NCBI GenBank assembly: GCA_024734555.1 | Contig: JANPWX010000033.1 | Coordinates: forward strand, 7,939,402 to 8,003,401 | Length of the DNA stretch: 64,000 nt | Origin: Trochalopteron elliotii | Taxonomy: Eukaryota; Chordata; Aves; Passeriformes; Leiothrichidae | Direction: 5' to 3' | Part shown: positions 27,822 through 40,517 of the stretch, one piece after another | Numbering within the stretch: position 1 is the stretch's first letter | Layout: each line of letters starts with the position of its first letter | The notes under the pieces: generated by a model | Seen by the model: the letters and a program-made list of their open reading frames with translations, nothing else | Databases searched by the model: none | What the model was told of the DNA's origin: nothing | Translations under genes and position numbers: made by a program

Positions 27822-30006
27822 AAAAATCTGTGTTTGCTAGTTAGAAAGGTCACACTTGAAAATATCCATGTGATTGTTTTTTGCCCTTAAATACTTCAGT
27901 TGCTTCATTGGAGAAGTTCCTTGTGATGCACAAAGGACCAAGGTGTGTGTATTGTTTGAAAGAATAATTCCATTGCTATAAAACATATATAGAAATGGGG
28001 AAGAGTGAAAGGATACAGATATAACCTAGTTAATCTACTGTAAATTATTTTATTTTTTACTTTAATTTAGCATAATCATAAATGGAAACCAAGATAAGAG
28101 TTGGAGAAGAAAACTGAAGTGAGGCTTTGCATTACAATATTTTTTATGCTCAGTTAGGAGCTGCAGTTGGATTCATGGCACTGTCTCTACTGTCTCTAGA
28201 TATCTACTTTACTTTGTAGTAGTAAATCATTACAGGCTGACTCTGAGCAGCCTTTCTGTATGCTGGGTTCCTTTAGCTGTGAGAGTCCCCATATGAAAAT
28301 CTTGTTTGCTGGTTTTTAAGTATCTAGTGCAGGTCACCAAGAAATAGCTCCTAGAAGATTCAGCAATCAGATATTCCTTATTCAGTTCTTCTCCAAAACA
28401 TACATTGTAACATTTGTAATTAACCCAAAACATTTCAAATGTGTTTCTGGCATTCAGAATGTCATCACTGAGGTACCAAAGAAGCCATGGCAAATGATTT
28501 CATTACCACCAACAGTGTGTATTTTATACCTTCAATATCAGTCCTCAGGGCCTGACACAAGTTGTAAGACTTTTACTGCTGTCAAGCTATATAAAATCCT
28601 GGTGTCAGCTTCTTAACACTTGGAAAGTAATAACACTCCTCATCTTCTATTAAAAAAAGTACAGACTGTTTTCCTGGAATAGATTTGCAGAGCTTGCAGA
28701 GCTGAGCTATCATTCTCACTAATATTTGTATGTTTAACACCACCCTGCCATGAAACCCAAATCAATTAATCTGTTTCTGTTCCCTGGAAGTGTAAAATAG
28801 GATAGCAGTTTGTGACCATGATCATAAAACTCTTTAAATTAAAAGCACCATATGTGTTTTCTTTCAGAAGCCTGCATAAGAAATCTTGAATGATTTATAT
28901 CTTATTTTTAAATCATAAGCCTTTGTTTCACTGGGAGTTCATGCTTTCTGTGTCTGAAAATGATGCAAATAAGTTGCCTCTACTGGTCAAGAATAAATAC
29001 TGAAGTAAAATAAAAATAAAGAATTATACAGCTTCCCATGTATAGCTTTGGCACTCTAATTATTGTATGTAAATGCAGAATGAAAAATTAAAAAATAAAT
29101 TTAGATCTTACAGCAACTTAGTAAAGATAGACCACTGAAAGTGTTTCAAGATTTAGTGCCAACAAAATTAATTGTGCTGCCTATTTCTGGTGATGTTAAA
29201 ATAAGCAGCACCTGCCCTTATGCTGTATAAAATATTACAAATCCTGTAAATCATGAGACAAATATTAGAAACAAATCCATGTTGGGCAACATTACAGAAC
29301 AATTCCAGACTCTGAGGCCATTGAAGTTATTTTAATGAAGCCCTTTAATGAGGACACTGACAGATTGCTGGTTGTCCTCAGAGTCCCATCCTGTTAATTC
29401 TCTATCAGGCATCAATGGGCCGTGTGCTTTGAATGGAGCAGGACCAGTAGTGAACTCAGTCCCTGGGGACAGAAAATCCACTTCTGCAGAGTCTGAAAGC
29501 TTCCACCATGTCTAGTGAACCTTGGAAATGAAGTCCTCCTCAGACATTATGTGTGGAAGTAGAGCTCCTCCAGCATGTCTGCAGCATGTGCATTGCAGTT
29601 CATTTCCAGTGTAACTACAAATTGGTGTGAGTTTGTTGGGTTGCATTCATACGTTTACAGGAATGTAAAACTTCCTGCTGGGGAGCTGTTTATCTGTGGG
29701 TGGCTGTTCCCATGGAGCTTCCTCAGTAGCTACTGATTTGAGTTGTCTTCAAGTGATCCAGCACTTGGAAGTTTCCTATGTAAATATCGGTTTGGTACTC
29801 TTTGGCAAATATTTTGATCAGCTGTAAGTACCTATGATCAGTGCTGCTTACTGGTGTTCTGAAAATGATAAACCACAGAAAGTTACTGGAATGCAATGGA
29901 AGTTTGGCAGCTCTCTCTGGTAGAACAGAAAACAGAAGAATTAGAGATTTTGTTCCCTTTGGGGTTGTACCAAGTTACTAATCTTTTGCTGTGTTTGGTA
30001 TTCTAG

Positions 30007-30599
30007 GATGTCATGTCCACGTTCTTCCAGTTTGGGGCTTCCATCCAGCAAGAAGCCATTATCATGCTGAAGATCATGCAGGATTATGACTGGCACGTGT
30101 TCTCTCTGGTGACCACCACCTTCCCTGGATACCGAGATTTCATCAATGTCATTAAGACCACTGTGGAAAACAGTTTTGTGGGCTGGGACATGCAGAACGT
30201 CATCATCCTTGATACTGCCTTTGGAGATGCCAAGACCCAAATCCAGCTGAAGAAAATCCACTCCTCTGTCATCCTGCTGTATTGTTCCAAGGATGAAGCT
30301 GTCTACATCCTAGATGAGGCTCGGTCCCTGGGCCTTACTGGCTATGATTTCTTTTGGATAGTTCCCAGCCTGGTTAGTGGTAACACAGAAATCACTCCCA
30401 AGGAGTTTCCTTCAGGACTCATTTCAGCAGCTTATGATGAGTGGGACTACAGTTTAGAAGCTCGGGTACGGGATGGCCTTGGGGTTATTGCCACTGCTGC
30501 CTCAGCCATGCTGGAAAAGTACTCCTTCATTCCTGAAGCAAGAACCAGCTGCTATGGACAACTGGAGAAAAATGACCGGCCCTCTCAAACCTTGCACAA
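30007..30599 (+). CDS. GRIN2A: GRIN2A exon, 593 bp: amino-terminal domain, residues about 139-335
   Basis: This exon encodes most of the ATD clamshell, the extracellular module that binds allosteric ligands such as zinc. The acceptor is TTCTAG at 30001-30006 and the donor is AA/GTAAGG at 30599/30600. The exon starts in phase 0 with GAT (D139) and ends two bases into a codon completed at 40360. With mammalian numbering, E266 (30388-30390) and D282 (30436-30438), two of the four residues known to form the high-affinity zinc site, are both present. The other two, H44 and H128, belong to the upstream exon. C320 (30550-30552), which pairs with C87 in the ATD, is present. Motifs visible include the [10 protein letters not shown] start, [38 protein letters not shown] and [17 protein letters not shown]. 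The 593-bp length equals that of the mammalian exon as I remember it. An in-frame TAG two bases upstream of the exon excludes extension. Changes from mammals gather near the 3' end, where the [12 protein letters not shown] segment is divergent. Confidence 0.97.
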
Positions 30600-31223
30600 G
30601 TAAGGATGATTGCTTTGGGTTATTTCAGCCTGTTATTTTAACCTTGATGGTTTTATCTTCTATTGCCACTGTATGTTTCTTGAAGGAGAATATTCTTTTT
30701 TGCTAATACCTTTTTAAGCAGTGGTTTTCAGATGTTCCAGGAGAATGTGCAAGAGGACTTGCTGCACTGATAGCTGTGCTCCTGGAGATGATGTGCGCTG
30801 TGGAGAATAAACACTGCTCTGAATCTAGTGTAGAAGATGACAGAAATTGGTCTTGGAGGGTATGAAGCTGAGTTAACAAAATTGGACTGTTGTGTACTTA
30901 AACTATGGTTAAAGTTGCCAAAATGCTCTAGAGGCTGTGCCTGTATCACTTGCATCAGCAGGAGCCTGGTGATATTTTAGAAGACGAGCAATGTGAAACA
31001 TTAAAGTGCTGTCCCTGGAAATTATAGAAGTATTAGATTAGTTAGGCAGCTTTTATCACATAAGAACTGAAATCTGTCCCCTTTACTTGTAAGGGTATAT
31101 TTTTGCCACCTCTAATACAATAACTGTAAAACTTAACCAGCATTAATCTGAGCTGATGTAGAGGTTTTCTCTAAACAGTTTGTCAGATGGGAACTGCCAA
31201 GGTTTAAATCAGGATTTTATTAC

Positions 31224-31224
<1 letters not shown>

Positions 31225-31260
<36 letters not shown>

Positions 31261-31269
31261 AATAATAAT
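31225..31269. repeat. Trinucleotide microsatellite (ATT)11 followed by (AAT)4
   Basis: Eleven uninterrupted ATT units (31225-31257) turn directly into four AAT units (31258-31269). ATT and AAT are reverse complements, so the junction can fold back as a hairpin. The tract is likely length-polymorphic. Confidence 0.95.
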
Positions 31270-34169
31270 ATCCTTTTAATTATCCCTTTTAGACATGATA
31301 CTCCTGTTTACTTCTATCCAAAATGTTGCATGGTAATATATTTCTTTATCTGGTCTGTGAGAGGAAGTAGGGTATCTTATGTATTTTTTAATAACTCTTG
31401 GCAATATGGAAGCTACTAAGCACTATTTATGACATTTGTTCTGACCAAATAGTGCAGATGAAGTGCTTTCTACAGAAAAGCAGGATAGAATTGGCACAGG
31501 AAGGAAAGTTGGTGCTGATTTCAGAAAGGAGATTTTGAAACAGTTTTAATCTTGAGATGTATGTGCATATTTAGATTAGGAGTTGATTACCACACGATGT
31601 CCTGGAACAGTTGTTTTCCATGAAAACAGCATCTTTGCTCACAGCATTCTTCAGAAGCTTTCTTAAAAGCCAAATGAAACCAAATAAATGGATTTTAACA
31701 TTTCCTAGCAAGAACTTGCCTTTAGTATGACACTTGCAGGTTTTTTTTGTGCTCCCTTTCCTATTTTTGAGCCTCTGCCTCTAAAACTACAAATCCCCTG
31801 GAGACATTGCAGAAACCCCACGATTCTTTTCCTGCTGCCCCATTTTCCCCTGGGAGTGGCTCTGGGAAAGCCCTGGGGTATCCCTGGTGTGTCCCTGGTG
31901 TCAGGGCAGAGCAGTGGGAGGCACTGCTGGGGTCTGTCCCACCTGCACTCAGCATCCCTGTGCTGGTTCTCAGTGCATGTGCTGACAGTGCCAGGGCACA
32001 GTGCAAGCATCCTGCTAACCAAATCCTGTGCCTTAACAGTAGGACCTGACCTACAAACAAAGCAGTCCACTATTAATAATTGAACTCCAGTTTCTGTGAA
32101 GGTTGAGTCGTATTCTGTCGTAAGTGTTGGGGTTTAAAACACTCTTGGAAGGGGCACTTGAACCTGTTTTGAAAAAGGCTCCTACCCTATTATTTGGCTA
32201 ATACAAGTGTAGGCTTGAATGAAGTATTCAGTACTCAGCATAAGCTGTATTTCTTTAAAAAAAAAATCTTTATTTTCTCATTAAACCTGCATGAGTACAA
32301 GAATAGGGCTTGTGAGTGGTAGGGCAGTGAGATTAGACTTCACCAGGAGATTCTGCAGCCTGCAGTGCAGGATGCACCCAGGAATTATTAATAGGAGAAA
32401 CTGTAGTGCACTGTGGTTAAAAAAGTCACTTCCTGATGTGAAACACTGAGCTATGAAGTAAAAACACGTTTTCTGTACTGGAGATTCTTTGAGCTTTTCC
32501 AACACTACAAGAACAAGAAGCAGGCTGTTTTTAATTTAGAAATGTCAGAATTATACTAAAATGAATAAACTTTAAATAGTCTTTCTTATGTAATAACTCC
32601 CCAAGACTATTCCTGTCACATATAATCTGCCAGCAAGGCAAGTATATACAAGCATTTACCAGTATTAAGTAATCTCAGGGAGCTGACCAGTCTCTCCATG
32701 CCAAGGTGAATTACATAAATTCATTTTCTTTCTCATCCTCATCACTAAATTGTGCTTTTCTACTTTACATGACAAATCAATGCCTGAATTGGGGTGTTAC
32801 TGTGAAGTGGAATCTTCACAGTTTCAGGTCCCAGAAAGTGCAGTTTCATATTGTAAACTACAAGATAAATGTATATGTGCTGTACTAAGAAACTAACCTG
32901 GAGAAAGGATTTTGGAGTACGTTCCCAATGGAAAGGGCTAAAGTAACTGTAGATAGCTGATGGACCTGGGATCTGCTGTGCTCTGTCCCCCTGTCCACCT
33001 GGGAATCAGTGCTGGGGAAGTAGAGTTGAACAAGAGGACACTGCTGCAAGCTCAGAAGCAGAGAACTCAGTGGAAGTCAGGGAAGAGGCTGTGTAAGGGG
33101 ATGCCTGAGCAAAACAAAGCTCAAAATAGAGAAAAACCCCAGGATTTTTAGGCTCCATCTACTGTAATGACAATCTAATTCAGCTTTAAACCCAGGATAG
33201 TATTCTGAGGCTATGCTATAATAGCTAATTTGCTTGTAAATGGAAGTTAGTAATGCTTTATGTGTGACTTCCCACATCTAGATAGCAATTTTATCTCTGT
33301 TTGTGAAGAAATTCTATGTGAAGAAAGCCATGAAGTAAAAGCTCCTCCTCCCTCTTAAATCCTTTGAGTATTAAATTGGTTTGAAGATGTATTTGTGTTG
33401 AAGCACACAATTTATCTTTCCCCTGTCACTGCAATTCTGAGATGCTTTTATTGCCTTCCTAGACCCAGAAGACAATCAGGTTTACTTTAGTTTTTGGAAT
33501 GATCTGATCAATGTTCATTTCTGCTACATATGGGAAAGCTGTTTTTTTCCCAAGAATAAAGGATTTATAATAAAATACGGGGCTCATTTTCAATGCATTA
33601 AAAACAGATGTATATGTATATTTGTATCTGCATTGATTCAGATCCTTTTCTATCTGTATAAGACCCAGATCTCCCAAGGCAGAAAACCACTATTGTGTGC
33701 AATACTGGCACAGCAGGATAAATAGAATTAGCACCTCATTAATGCCAAGTCAGTTGAACAAACTCTTGTTCTCTCTGAAAAAGTGAAAACATGGGAGCAA
33801 ACAAACAGCAAAACACAATAACCCTGCCAGTCATGGAAAATGCTGCTGCTTTGTGCATTGAAATGGTGCTGCTTTGTTTACAAGAATACTCATGGTGTGT
33901 ATGAAAGTCATGACCCTGGGAGAGACATTTCACTGCATCATTTCCAACCACGCTGATCCTTACAGGGATGGGTGAGGATGGTAAAGCTGTGCCATTATCC
34001 TGCAAAGCAAAAAGATGTTTCTGTCCATAGGTGTTTGCCATGTGGTGTTGACATTTAGTGAGATTCTGTTCTGAAATCCAGCCAAGCTATAGGCAGGATT
34101 TAGACCCATCCTTCAGCAGTGAAGGTGTAGGTTCAGAAAGTATCCTACCCTTCCCAAGCACAATTTCCT

Positions 34170-34568
34170 TTATTTGTCATCACTGAACCAGCAGCAGGAG
34201 CAATGGACAGTCCATAGGGCCAGGGACAAAATCTTAGCTGTCCTTGCTGCTGTGCTGCTGTCCTCCTTCAGCACAGCACCTTCTTCAGAGGGAGAGGGTT
34301 TGTCCCCCTTGTCCCGATAGTCATTCACCAAGTCCAGTATTTTGATTCCAGCTTTTAGCATGACAGATAAATTTGCCTCCTTTGAGTGAAATCTGGGATT
34401 AAAGGGACACAATGTTTTGATGAATAATCCAGCAAATCTGTTTGATCTTTTCCCGCATACATCAACAGCCAATTTATAGAGGATTTGTTCATTTAAGTCC
34501 AAAGACTTGGGAACAATAGGTATCATCTTCTTTTCTGGATGATTGGAGGTGTATAAATATTTAACTAA
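34170..34568 (-). pseudogene. Unidentified antisense open frame, protein-like; gene relic or chance
   Basis: On the minus strand the frame is open from 34568 (after TAA at 34571-34569) to a stop at 34170-34172, with an internal ATG at 34526. The first two thirds read like real protein: a charged and hydrophobic mix, with segments such as SLDLNEQILYKLAVDVCG, SNRFAGLFIKTLCPF, SKEANLS and KAGIKILDLVNDYRDKG. The spacing of hydrophobic positions loosely recalls a BEN-type DNA-binding domain, but I cannot claim homology. The last third turns low-complexity. No convincing splice acceptor or promoter is seen. Open frames of similar length occur by chance elsewhere in the window, so length is no support; only the composition is. 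Confidence 0.25.
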
Positions 34569-37500
34569 TTATATATGAGTCCAAAGTAAAACTAAACTTC
34601 ACAGGCAACAAAGGAGGGGTTGTGTAGGAGAACACTCTGCCCCAGAGACCCCAATGTGGTGCTGGTTTACTGACAGAGCAATTCAAGAAATTGTTGAAAA
34701 TCTGTATTAGAATTTTCTCCCAGGTTAGGTCATTTTAGGAAGCAGAAAGTACCAAAGAGTTACTGGATTACAAGATTACCTTGTTATTGTGATGATTAAA
34801 ATAATTTAGAAGAAGAGAACAAGCATGGCCTCTGGCAGTTGAATGGAGCCTGCCTTCAGGGCTGAAAGCAGAGCTCAACAATCAGTATATCAGTGAACGT
34901 TCTTGGAGATGGAGCTGCTGTGTCCTTCCCTTGCAGGAAGCCAGGCACATATCATGGGGATGACTTTGGGATCTTCTGAGGTGGTTCAGCAATATGTGAT
35001 CAAATTAGGGTTTGGGTTTTTTTGAAATGTTGGTGCTAATGATAGCATTAACTTGCTAAACATTCTGGTGTTTAGTTACTCTCATCTGTGGCACATCCCA
35101 GGGAGTTGAGTCTTTTCTGACTTTGCTCCCTCCCTTTACTCCCCTTTCAGAAGGGTTCCCCCAGAGTTTTGTTGTTTGTCTGCAGAGCTGGGACAGGGTG
35201 ACTTTTCCAGAGCCAGTGGCAGTGAATGCTTTAAGGAGCAGCTGGCAGGAGGTCCCAGAAGCTGGCATTCCTTTTGCACAGTCACTGAGCAAACTCCCTA
35301 AGTTTTACTCATCCATGCTGGCTCAAGGCCTAGGGAGACACAGCTCCACAGCAAGGTACCCTTGTGGAGGAGCAAGGGCTGGGAGGGGGAGGAGGAGGAC
35401 GATGCACAAAGAGGAAGAAGTGACTCTGCATCACTGCAAAGGATTTGAATTTAGGTGATAAATCCTACATAGCATAAGACGTAGAATTGGCTTTAAAAAA
35501 ATGCATCAGTTCTGCTTCAGACGCATTTCTATATGTACTTCACACATTATGTATTTTACATTAAGCATTTTTTGGTTTAATTTTATAGAGGAAATCTGTT
35601 TCTTAATGATAAATAATGTGTCATGGGGTTTCTGCTGATAATTATCATTCAAATGTCATGGTTGAATCATAGTAAGGAAGTTCAGCAGTTCAGAGCCTCA
35701 ACAAGATAGAGGAGAAAAGACAAAATTTGGATTCCCTCCTGCTTTTTTAGGTATGAGGGTGAGTGAATGCCAAGCCCAGATAGGCTGGCTGTCTAGGTTA
35801 TTAAAATGGTTGGGTTTACACTATTTGCAGGAAAGAGAAATATTGTCAGATAACATGTTGGTTTTGAGGCATTTCATCTGCTTTAAATCTTGGTTTGTAA
35901 ATTTCTTCTTTGGGAGAGAAGAGGGAGAATTTCTCTTATGCAACGTGTTTTTCCCCAAGTCTCTGCTGCTTCTTTCTCTTCATTGCCTGCAGTTGTCAGA
36001 GATGTGAAACACTGCCCCACCGTGAAGAAGACAGTAAATAAAAAATTATAGTCCTTGATGATGGCACCTGGGGAGTTTATCAAGTTTGATTATCTCTTCT
36101 GAGGGCAGGAAATGCAGATCTGAACTCATGGCAGAGAGGAGTCCCTGTGTCTTTCCTGCTGCTGTCAGACCGTGCTTTGTTTTACAGGTCTAGGGTCTAA
36201 GTTCTCTCCTTAGAAGGTAGCTTAGAAGTGACACATTTTCATTAATGCCTCTGTCATACCCATTCTGTTTTTCCCAGCTGCTGGTGTGTTTGGGAGCTGT
36301 ATTCTAGGTGAAATTCACACTAGTTATAACCAAGCCTGTTACTGCAGAGCTGCTTGTGTTCCTGAGCACTCCTGGAGGGTCTTGTGGGACACAGGTGTGT
36401 GGGCAGGAGAGTGTCCATGCTGAGGAGATGAATTTTTGTGAGGATGCTCCTCCCTGACATCCCAGAGAGAGCATGTGGAGGGTGCAGAAGCTCCACAGGT
36501 GGCATCACAGCTGCTTCTGTGTGATGGATGGCTCTGCTGTGCTGCCATTCTGTCCTCATTGGCTTTCTCACATCACCCTGAGAAGTTTACGAAGTCAGGG
36601 CTGGCTAGGGTTGATCTTGGGAACAAAGTGACCTTAATCATTTACATAAGGTTGTGTTCTTTTCCTTAAAATAATGCCCAACGCAGAATCCACTAAGCCT
36701 TCTTGGTTTTGTCCTCAAATCCTTGGATTTGTTAGGAGAACGCTTGTGTATCTTGCATAGACATATATATGGTAAACCTCAAAAGAAATGCCTGTAAACA
36801 CTGCTTTTTGTAACATAGAGGTAGAAAACCTCAAAGATTCTGCTCCAGGATTTCAACTGTTTTCTGCCACTGTAGGAAATCCTTAACATGCACCTGATAG
36901 GCAAGGAAGTTCATGTCTCCTGTGAGTCTGGCCAGAAAGGTGCCTCTGTGTCAGCAATATTGTATCCAAGCAAATGGTTCTGAAAACTGAGCTCTGATCC
37001 CTTTGGCAAAGTCTTCACCCATTTGTTAATGAAATTAGAGTCAATGAAGTTGTGATGCTGTTATTAGAGGGTAAGAAAACCCAGCTTTTTCAGTGTGTTC
37101 TGGCTTTCTGGATAAAGTTAGAATTTCAATAGGGATAAATATTGCAGTTTTGGTACTAATCTGAAGCTCTGTGTGAACTACTTGATCTTTCTGAGTCTTA
37201 TAAAAATAAAGTTGGAAACCTTGAGAGAAGTTTGTAACCTGGGTGCTTCAAAGGATTGCTGTGAATACAGCAGTAAAAGTGTTCTGCTGTGGTGTTCCAA
37301 CACTTCTCAGTTTTGTTGGGGAAGGTGACAAGCAAAAAAGAATTGTATAAATGTTTAAAAGTGTTTAAAATACATAGTCAAGATTTGGTTCTTTGCATGA
37401 TAACAGTTTTGTATTCGATGTGAGACTAGCTTAATTTCTGACAGAAAAAAGGGCCATTTTGATGTATGTATCACCTGGGGAATCTTACAAATTTCAGTTT

Positions 37501-38156
37501 GCAAAAGTTAATTAAAACTTCAGAGTCATAATACCATCACAAGGCCTTGTGCTATCATGTCTTTGCAAAGGCTGTAGCATTAATGAGGAATGAAAACAGA
37601 TTAACTACAAATCCAAGGTGTGTTGCTAACTGCCCCCTCAAAGTAAAAAGTTCAAATAACCAAACACCTCATTTAGTTAAGAACAGCAATTTGCATTTCC
37701 AAAGCTACTTCAGAAATATATTTTATCCAATTCAGAAGCCAAAGACCTCTTGCACAGAATTAACCTTGGATAAACTTAAAAACTCTATAAGAATAACATA
37801 ATATAAATTCTTCACAGTGTTATTCCTAACCAGGAACAGACAAGCACTTGGTTGTTTTTTGTAGGACAAGCAGTTTGGGATCACGGCCAGTAAAAGCAGA
37901 GCAGGACTTCTGTCCTTTGCAGAGGAAAAATGACAGTTCAAAAGTGACTGTAGGTTGTAGGCATTGATTTCTGGAGAACACAGGCAGCTGATGAATTTTG
38001 TACAGAAGATTGTGCTTGGGGAAACAAGAATCTCTTTGAAGTTCTTTTTTATTGCTGCAGTGTGAGAATCTGGGATAGCTCAGAGTGCGTCACTCATGGA
38101 TACCTTTGTATCCGGATCAGAGAATACAATTTTAAGAGACTTTTCAGATCAGGGAA

Positions 38157-38211
38157 TAAAAAACAAAACAAAACAAAACAAAAACAAAAAAACACAATTA
38201 AAAAAAAAAAA
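38157..38211. repeat. A-rich (AAAAC)n simple repeat
   Basis: Several AAAAC units in a row degrade into A runs and end in a further stretch of about a dozen A. It may mark the tail of an old retroposed element, but no body of an element is recognisable beside it. Confidence 0.85.
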
Positions 38212-40359
38212 CCCACTTGCAAAATGTGTTTCTTTACTTAATGGCTGGTAAATTCACATGATTTAAAAATATACACCAGGTTCACTTTTTCACTTTAGAG
38301 TTGTGGTTCATATTAGTCTTTTTGGAACACTTGAGCTTCAGCACTGCATCTTGTGATGGCCCTTGGCTAGCTTCCAGGCTAGGGCATTTGCATATTAATC
38401 CCAAAACATGATGAGTAGTGTTTGAAATCGGGGGTGGTGATCCTCCATTAAGGAAGAGTTCAGCTCCAGTCCAATCACCATTTTCTGTGTGGTGAAAAAC
38501 CCAAGTGAGCACAGAAGCCTGGTGGAGTACAGGGTGTGTGTTTGGGCTCCAGCCCTTAGGAGGGGACACAAGGCTTGGCTTCCAGTTTCAGTGAAATGAG
38601 GTGGTTTCTGCCTGGCCTTGCCAGGTGATGTATTCATTTTGAGGGCTGTTACCTCATGGGTGTGAATTGCAGGTGCAGTGGGAGAGGGTGCAGAAGTGCA
38701 AATGCAAGTATTACTTGCTTTCACAGCACATACTTGATTTCCCCTTGTGCTCACTTCCTGGGCATTTCACTCCCTGGGTCACAGTGGTTTTCAGCACTGA
38801 GTGAATGTTATGCTGGTTCCTTACATGTGTGCACAAGTAAATCCTATTTGGTGGTTTGCTGCCTCTCAAGGTGGCAAACAAGGTTTTTCTTCCCAAGCAA
38901 GATCTTTCACTGTTGGATGAAAAATGGAATATATGGGAAAACAGTTCAACTGAACAGCTAAGTTCTGTCAAGGGGAAAATTTTCACACTGGAAGTCTGTC
39001 ATGAAATGTGAGTTACTACAATGGGTGAATTTACAAATTGCTGTCAAACTGGTGCTGAATGATGTTACTATGGCTGTTCAGGGTAGTGCACATTTAATTA
39101 ATAGCTGTTATGATACAATGCCATTAGTTCTTCTAGGTCTGTATATGTTTATTTAGTGTGCTTCTGCTACTGGGATTTTCAGGCAGCTATGTCAATACAG
39201 AGCCTTCCCCTTTGAATCTGGAGCTGAGGAATTTTGTCTATGTCACATTCCCCAGGAGATCATACTGCTACTACTCCTAAAAAAGTCAGCCAGAACAACC
39301 AACCAACTAACCCAAAAAACCCCTCCAAACCCATACAAACATGGAAAACAGTGTTGGTTTCTTGTGGGTAAAACACTACAGGTAATGTATGAGGAATAAT
39401 AAATTTTTGCCCTTCAGAACACATCTCTCTATGGGATGGACATCTGCACTCCTGTCTTCATCAGTCTTGGGCTGAATTTCTTTCAATTAAATACACTGAC
39501 AATTCAGAGCAATTCAATGTGAATAACTTCAGACCACAGAGATGGTCTGGGGCTGTATTGTCCTCTTCCCAAGATTTTGAATTGCAGTTTTACCTCTTAC
39601 TGTGGGATAGCCCTGTCAGCTTTACAATAACAGTGTGGAGTTTTGATTTTTTTCAACAAAATTTTAAAATTTTTCATTCTTTTATATTTTATTTTGTATG
39701 CCTTTTTTTTTTTAATTCAAAATGCTAATTAATTCATATGTCTTTTGAAAACCATTGAGAATTAAGCTAAATACAAAAGAATAAAAACATAAATCCTTTT
39801 TGTTTTGAGATTACTGAACTGAATATTTACCAGCACCTTCAAAGCTTTCATGTCTGGTTTTGGCATTAGTGGAATTCACCCTTGTGTCACAGCAATACTG
39901 TGTGTAGCTACAGGTTTGGGAAGAGCTGACAGGACTCCTGGAGGTCAGAATAGGGGAAGATAGATCAGGTGCACTTTGCTCTGAGTATGATTCAGTGGCA
40001 GCACAGTACAATGTTACACACAGAGGTGATGCGGGTTTGTTTAAACCCTCCTCCTGGTGAGGTTGTGCAAAGTGCCAGAAATATTATTCAGGGAGGGGAG
40101 AGATTAATCATATATAATGTGGAAGCTATTAAAAATGATGTTGGCATTATAATTCATACACCAACAATATTTTGCTTTGTCCTGAGCCATGAACTGCCTT
40201 GAAATGCCCTGACTCTCCGTGCTGGAAGCACAGGCCTCCCACAGCACTGGGGGTTTGGTGTGTGGATTTAATCAGTGGTTCTGGTGACTGCACTCGCTGC
40301 TCATTAACTGCTGGACAGCCCATTAATTTTTCAATGAACTTTTCTCCCTTGCCTTCCAG

Positions 40360-40474
40360 GTTTATGATGAATGTGACGTGGGAAGGCAGAGATTTGTCCT
40401 TCACAGCAGATGGTTACCAGGCACACCCCAGGCTGGTGGTGATCGTGCTGAACAACGAGCGGGAGTGGGAGAAG
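40360..40474 (+). CDS. GRIN2A: GRIN2A exon, 115 bp: ATD, residues about 336-374
   Basis: The acceptor is CTTCCAG at 40353-40359 and the donor is GAAG/GTGAGT at 40474/40475. The first base G completes the split codon AA/G (K336), followed by 38 whole codons. The product continues the ATD with [28 protein letters not shown] and REWEK. The N340-V-T sequon, a known N-glycosylation site of GluN2A, is kept. Mammals have proline rather than lysine at the junction residue 336, as I remember it. The length equals the mammalian exon. The donor is followed closely by unusually long G runs (see the 40489-40517 entry), which may help define this small exon. Confidence 0.96.
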
Positions 40475-40488
40475 GTGAGTGTGGCTCT

Positions 40489-40517
40489 GGGTGCAGGTGC
40501 TGGGGGACCAGGGGGGG
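40489..40517 (+). promoter_or_regulatory. G-run cluster 15-43 nt after a 5' splice site (possible intronic splicing enhancer)
   Basis: Runs of 3, 5 and 7 G lie at 40489-40491, 40502-40506 and 40511-40517, right after the donor of the 115-bp exon. G runs downstream of 5' splice sites are known binding sites for hnRNP H/F and often promote inclusion of short exons. The function here is inferred; only the runs are seen. Confidence 0.35.

Larger units (their letters stand above)
1..30006 (+). other. GRIN2A: GRIN2A intron before the 593-bp exon (3' part of a long intron)
   Basis: This 30-kb stretch holds no exon that I can support. It ends in a usable acceptor (TTCTAG at 30001-30006), so it should be the 3' end of the long intron following the first coding exon. 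The DNA is AT-rich with scattered homopolymers and G/T-rich tracts (about 1688-1746, 3699-3747, 5015-5027, 5931-5969, 9514-9524), an A/C-rich tract (14911-14951) and an extremely AT-rich block (11059-11190). Richer GC patches lie around 11465-11625, 17100-17520 and 20700-20860. Open frames of 60-156 codons occur on both strands, but none resembles a family I know. Their number and length are what such a long stretch gives by chance. Confidence 0.75.
30600..40359 (+). other. GRIN2A: GRIN2A intron, 9760 bp
   Basis: The donor is GTAAGG and the acceptor is TTCCAG. Contents seen: a (ATT)11(AAT)4 tract at 31225-31269, a GC-richer patch at about 31780-32040, an antisense protein-like open frame at 34170-34568, an A/C-rich (AAAAC)n tract near 38157-38211 and an ACC/AAC-rich stretch at 39295-39340. 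No exon or RNA gene is recognised. Confidence 0.85.

Noticed and set aside
29941..30290. Minus-strand frames of 106 and 68 codons opposite the 593-bp exon
   Set aside because: They are shadows of a real coding exon on the other strand.
35376..35399. G-rich run resembling a quadruplex motif
   Set aside because: Only three runs of at least three G; the remaining runs are pairs.
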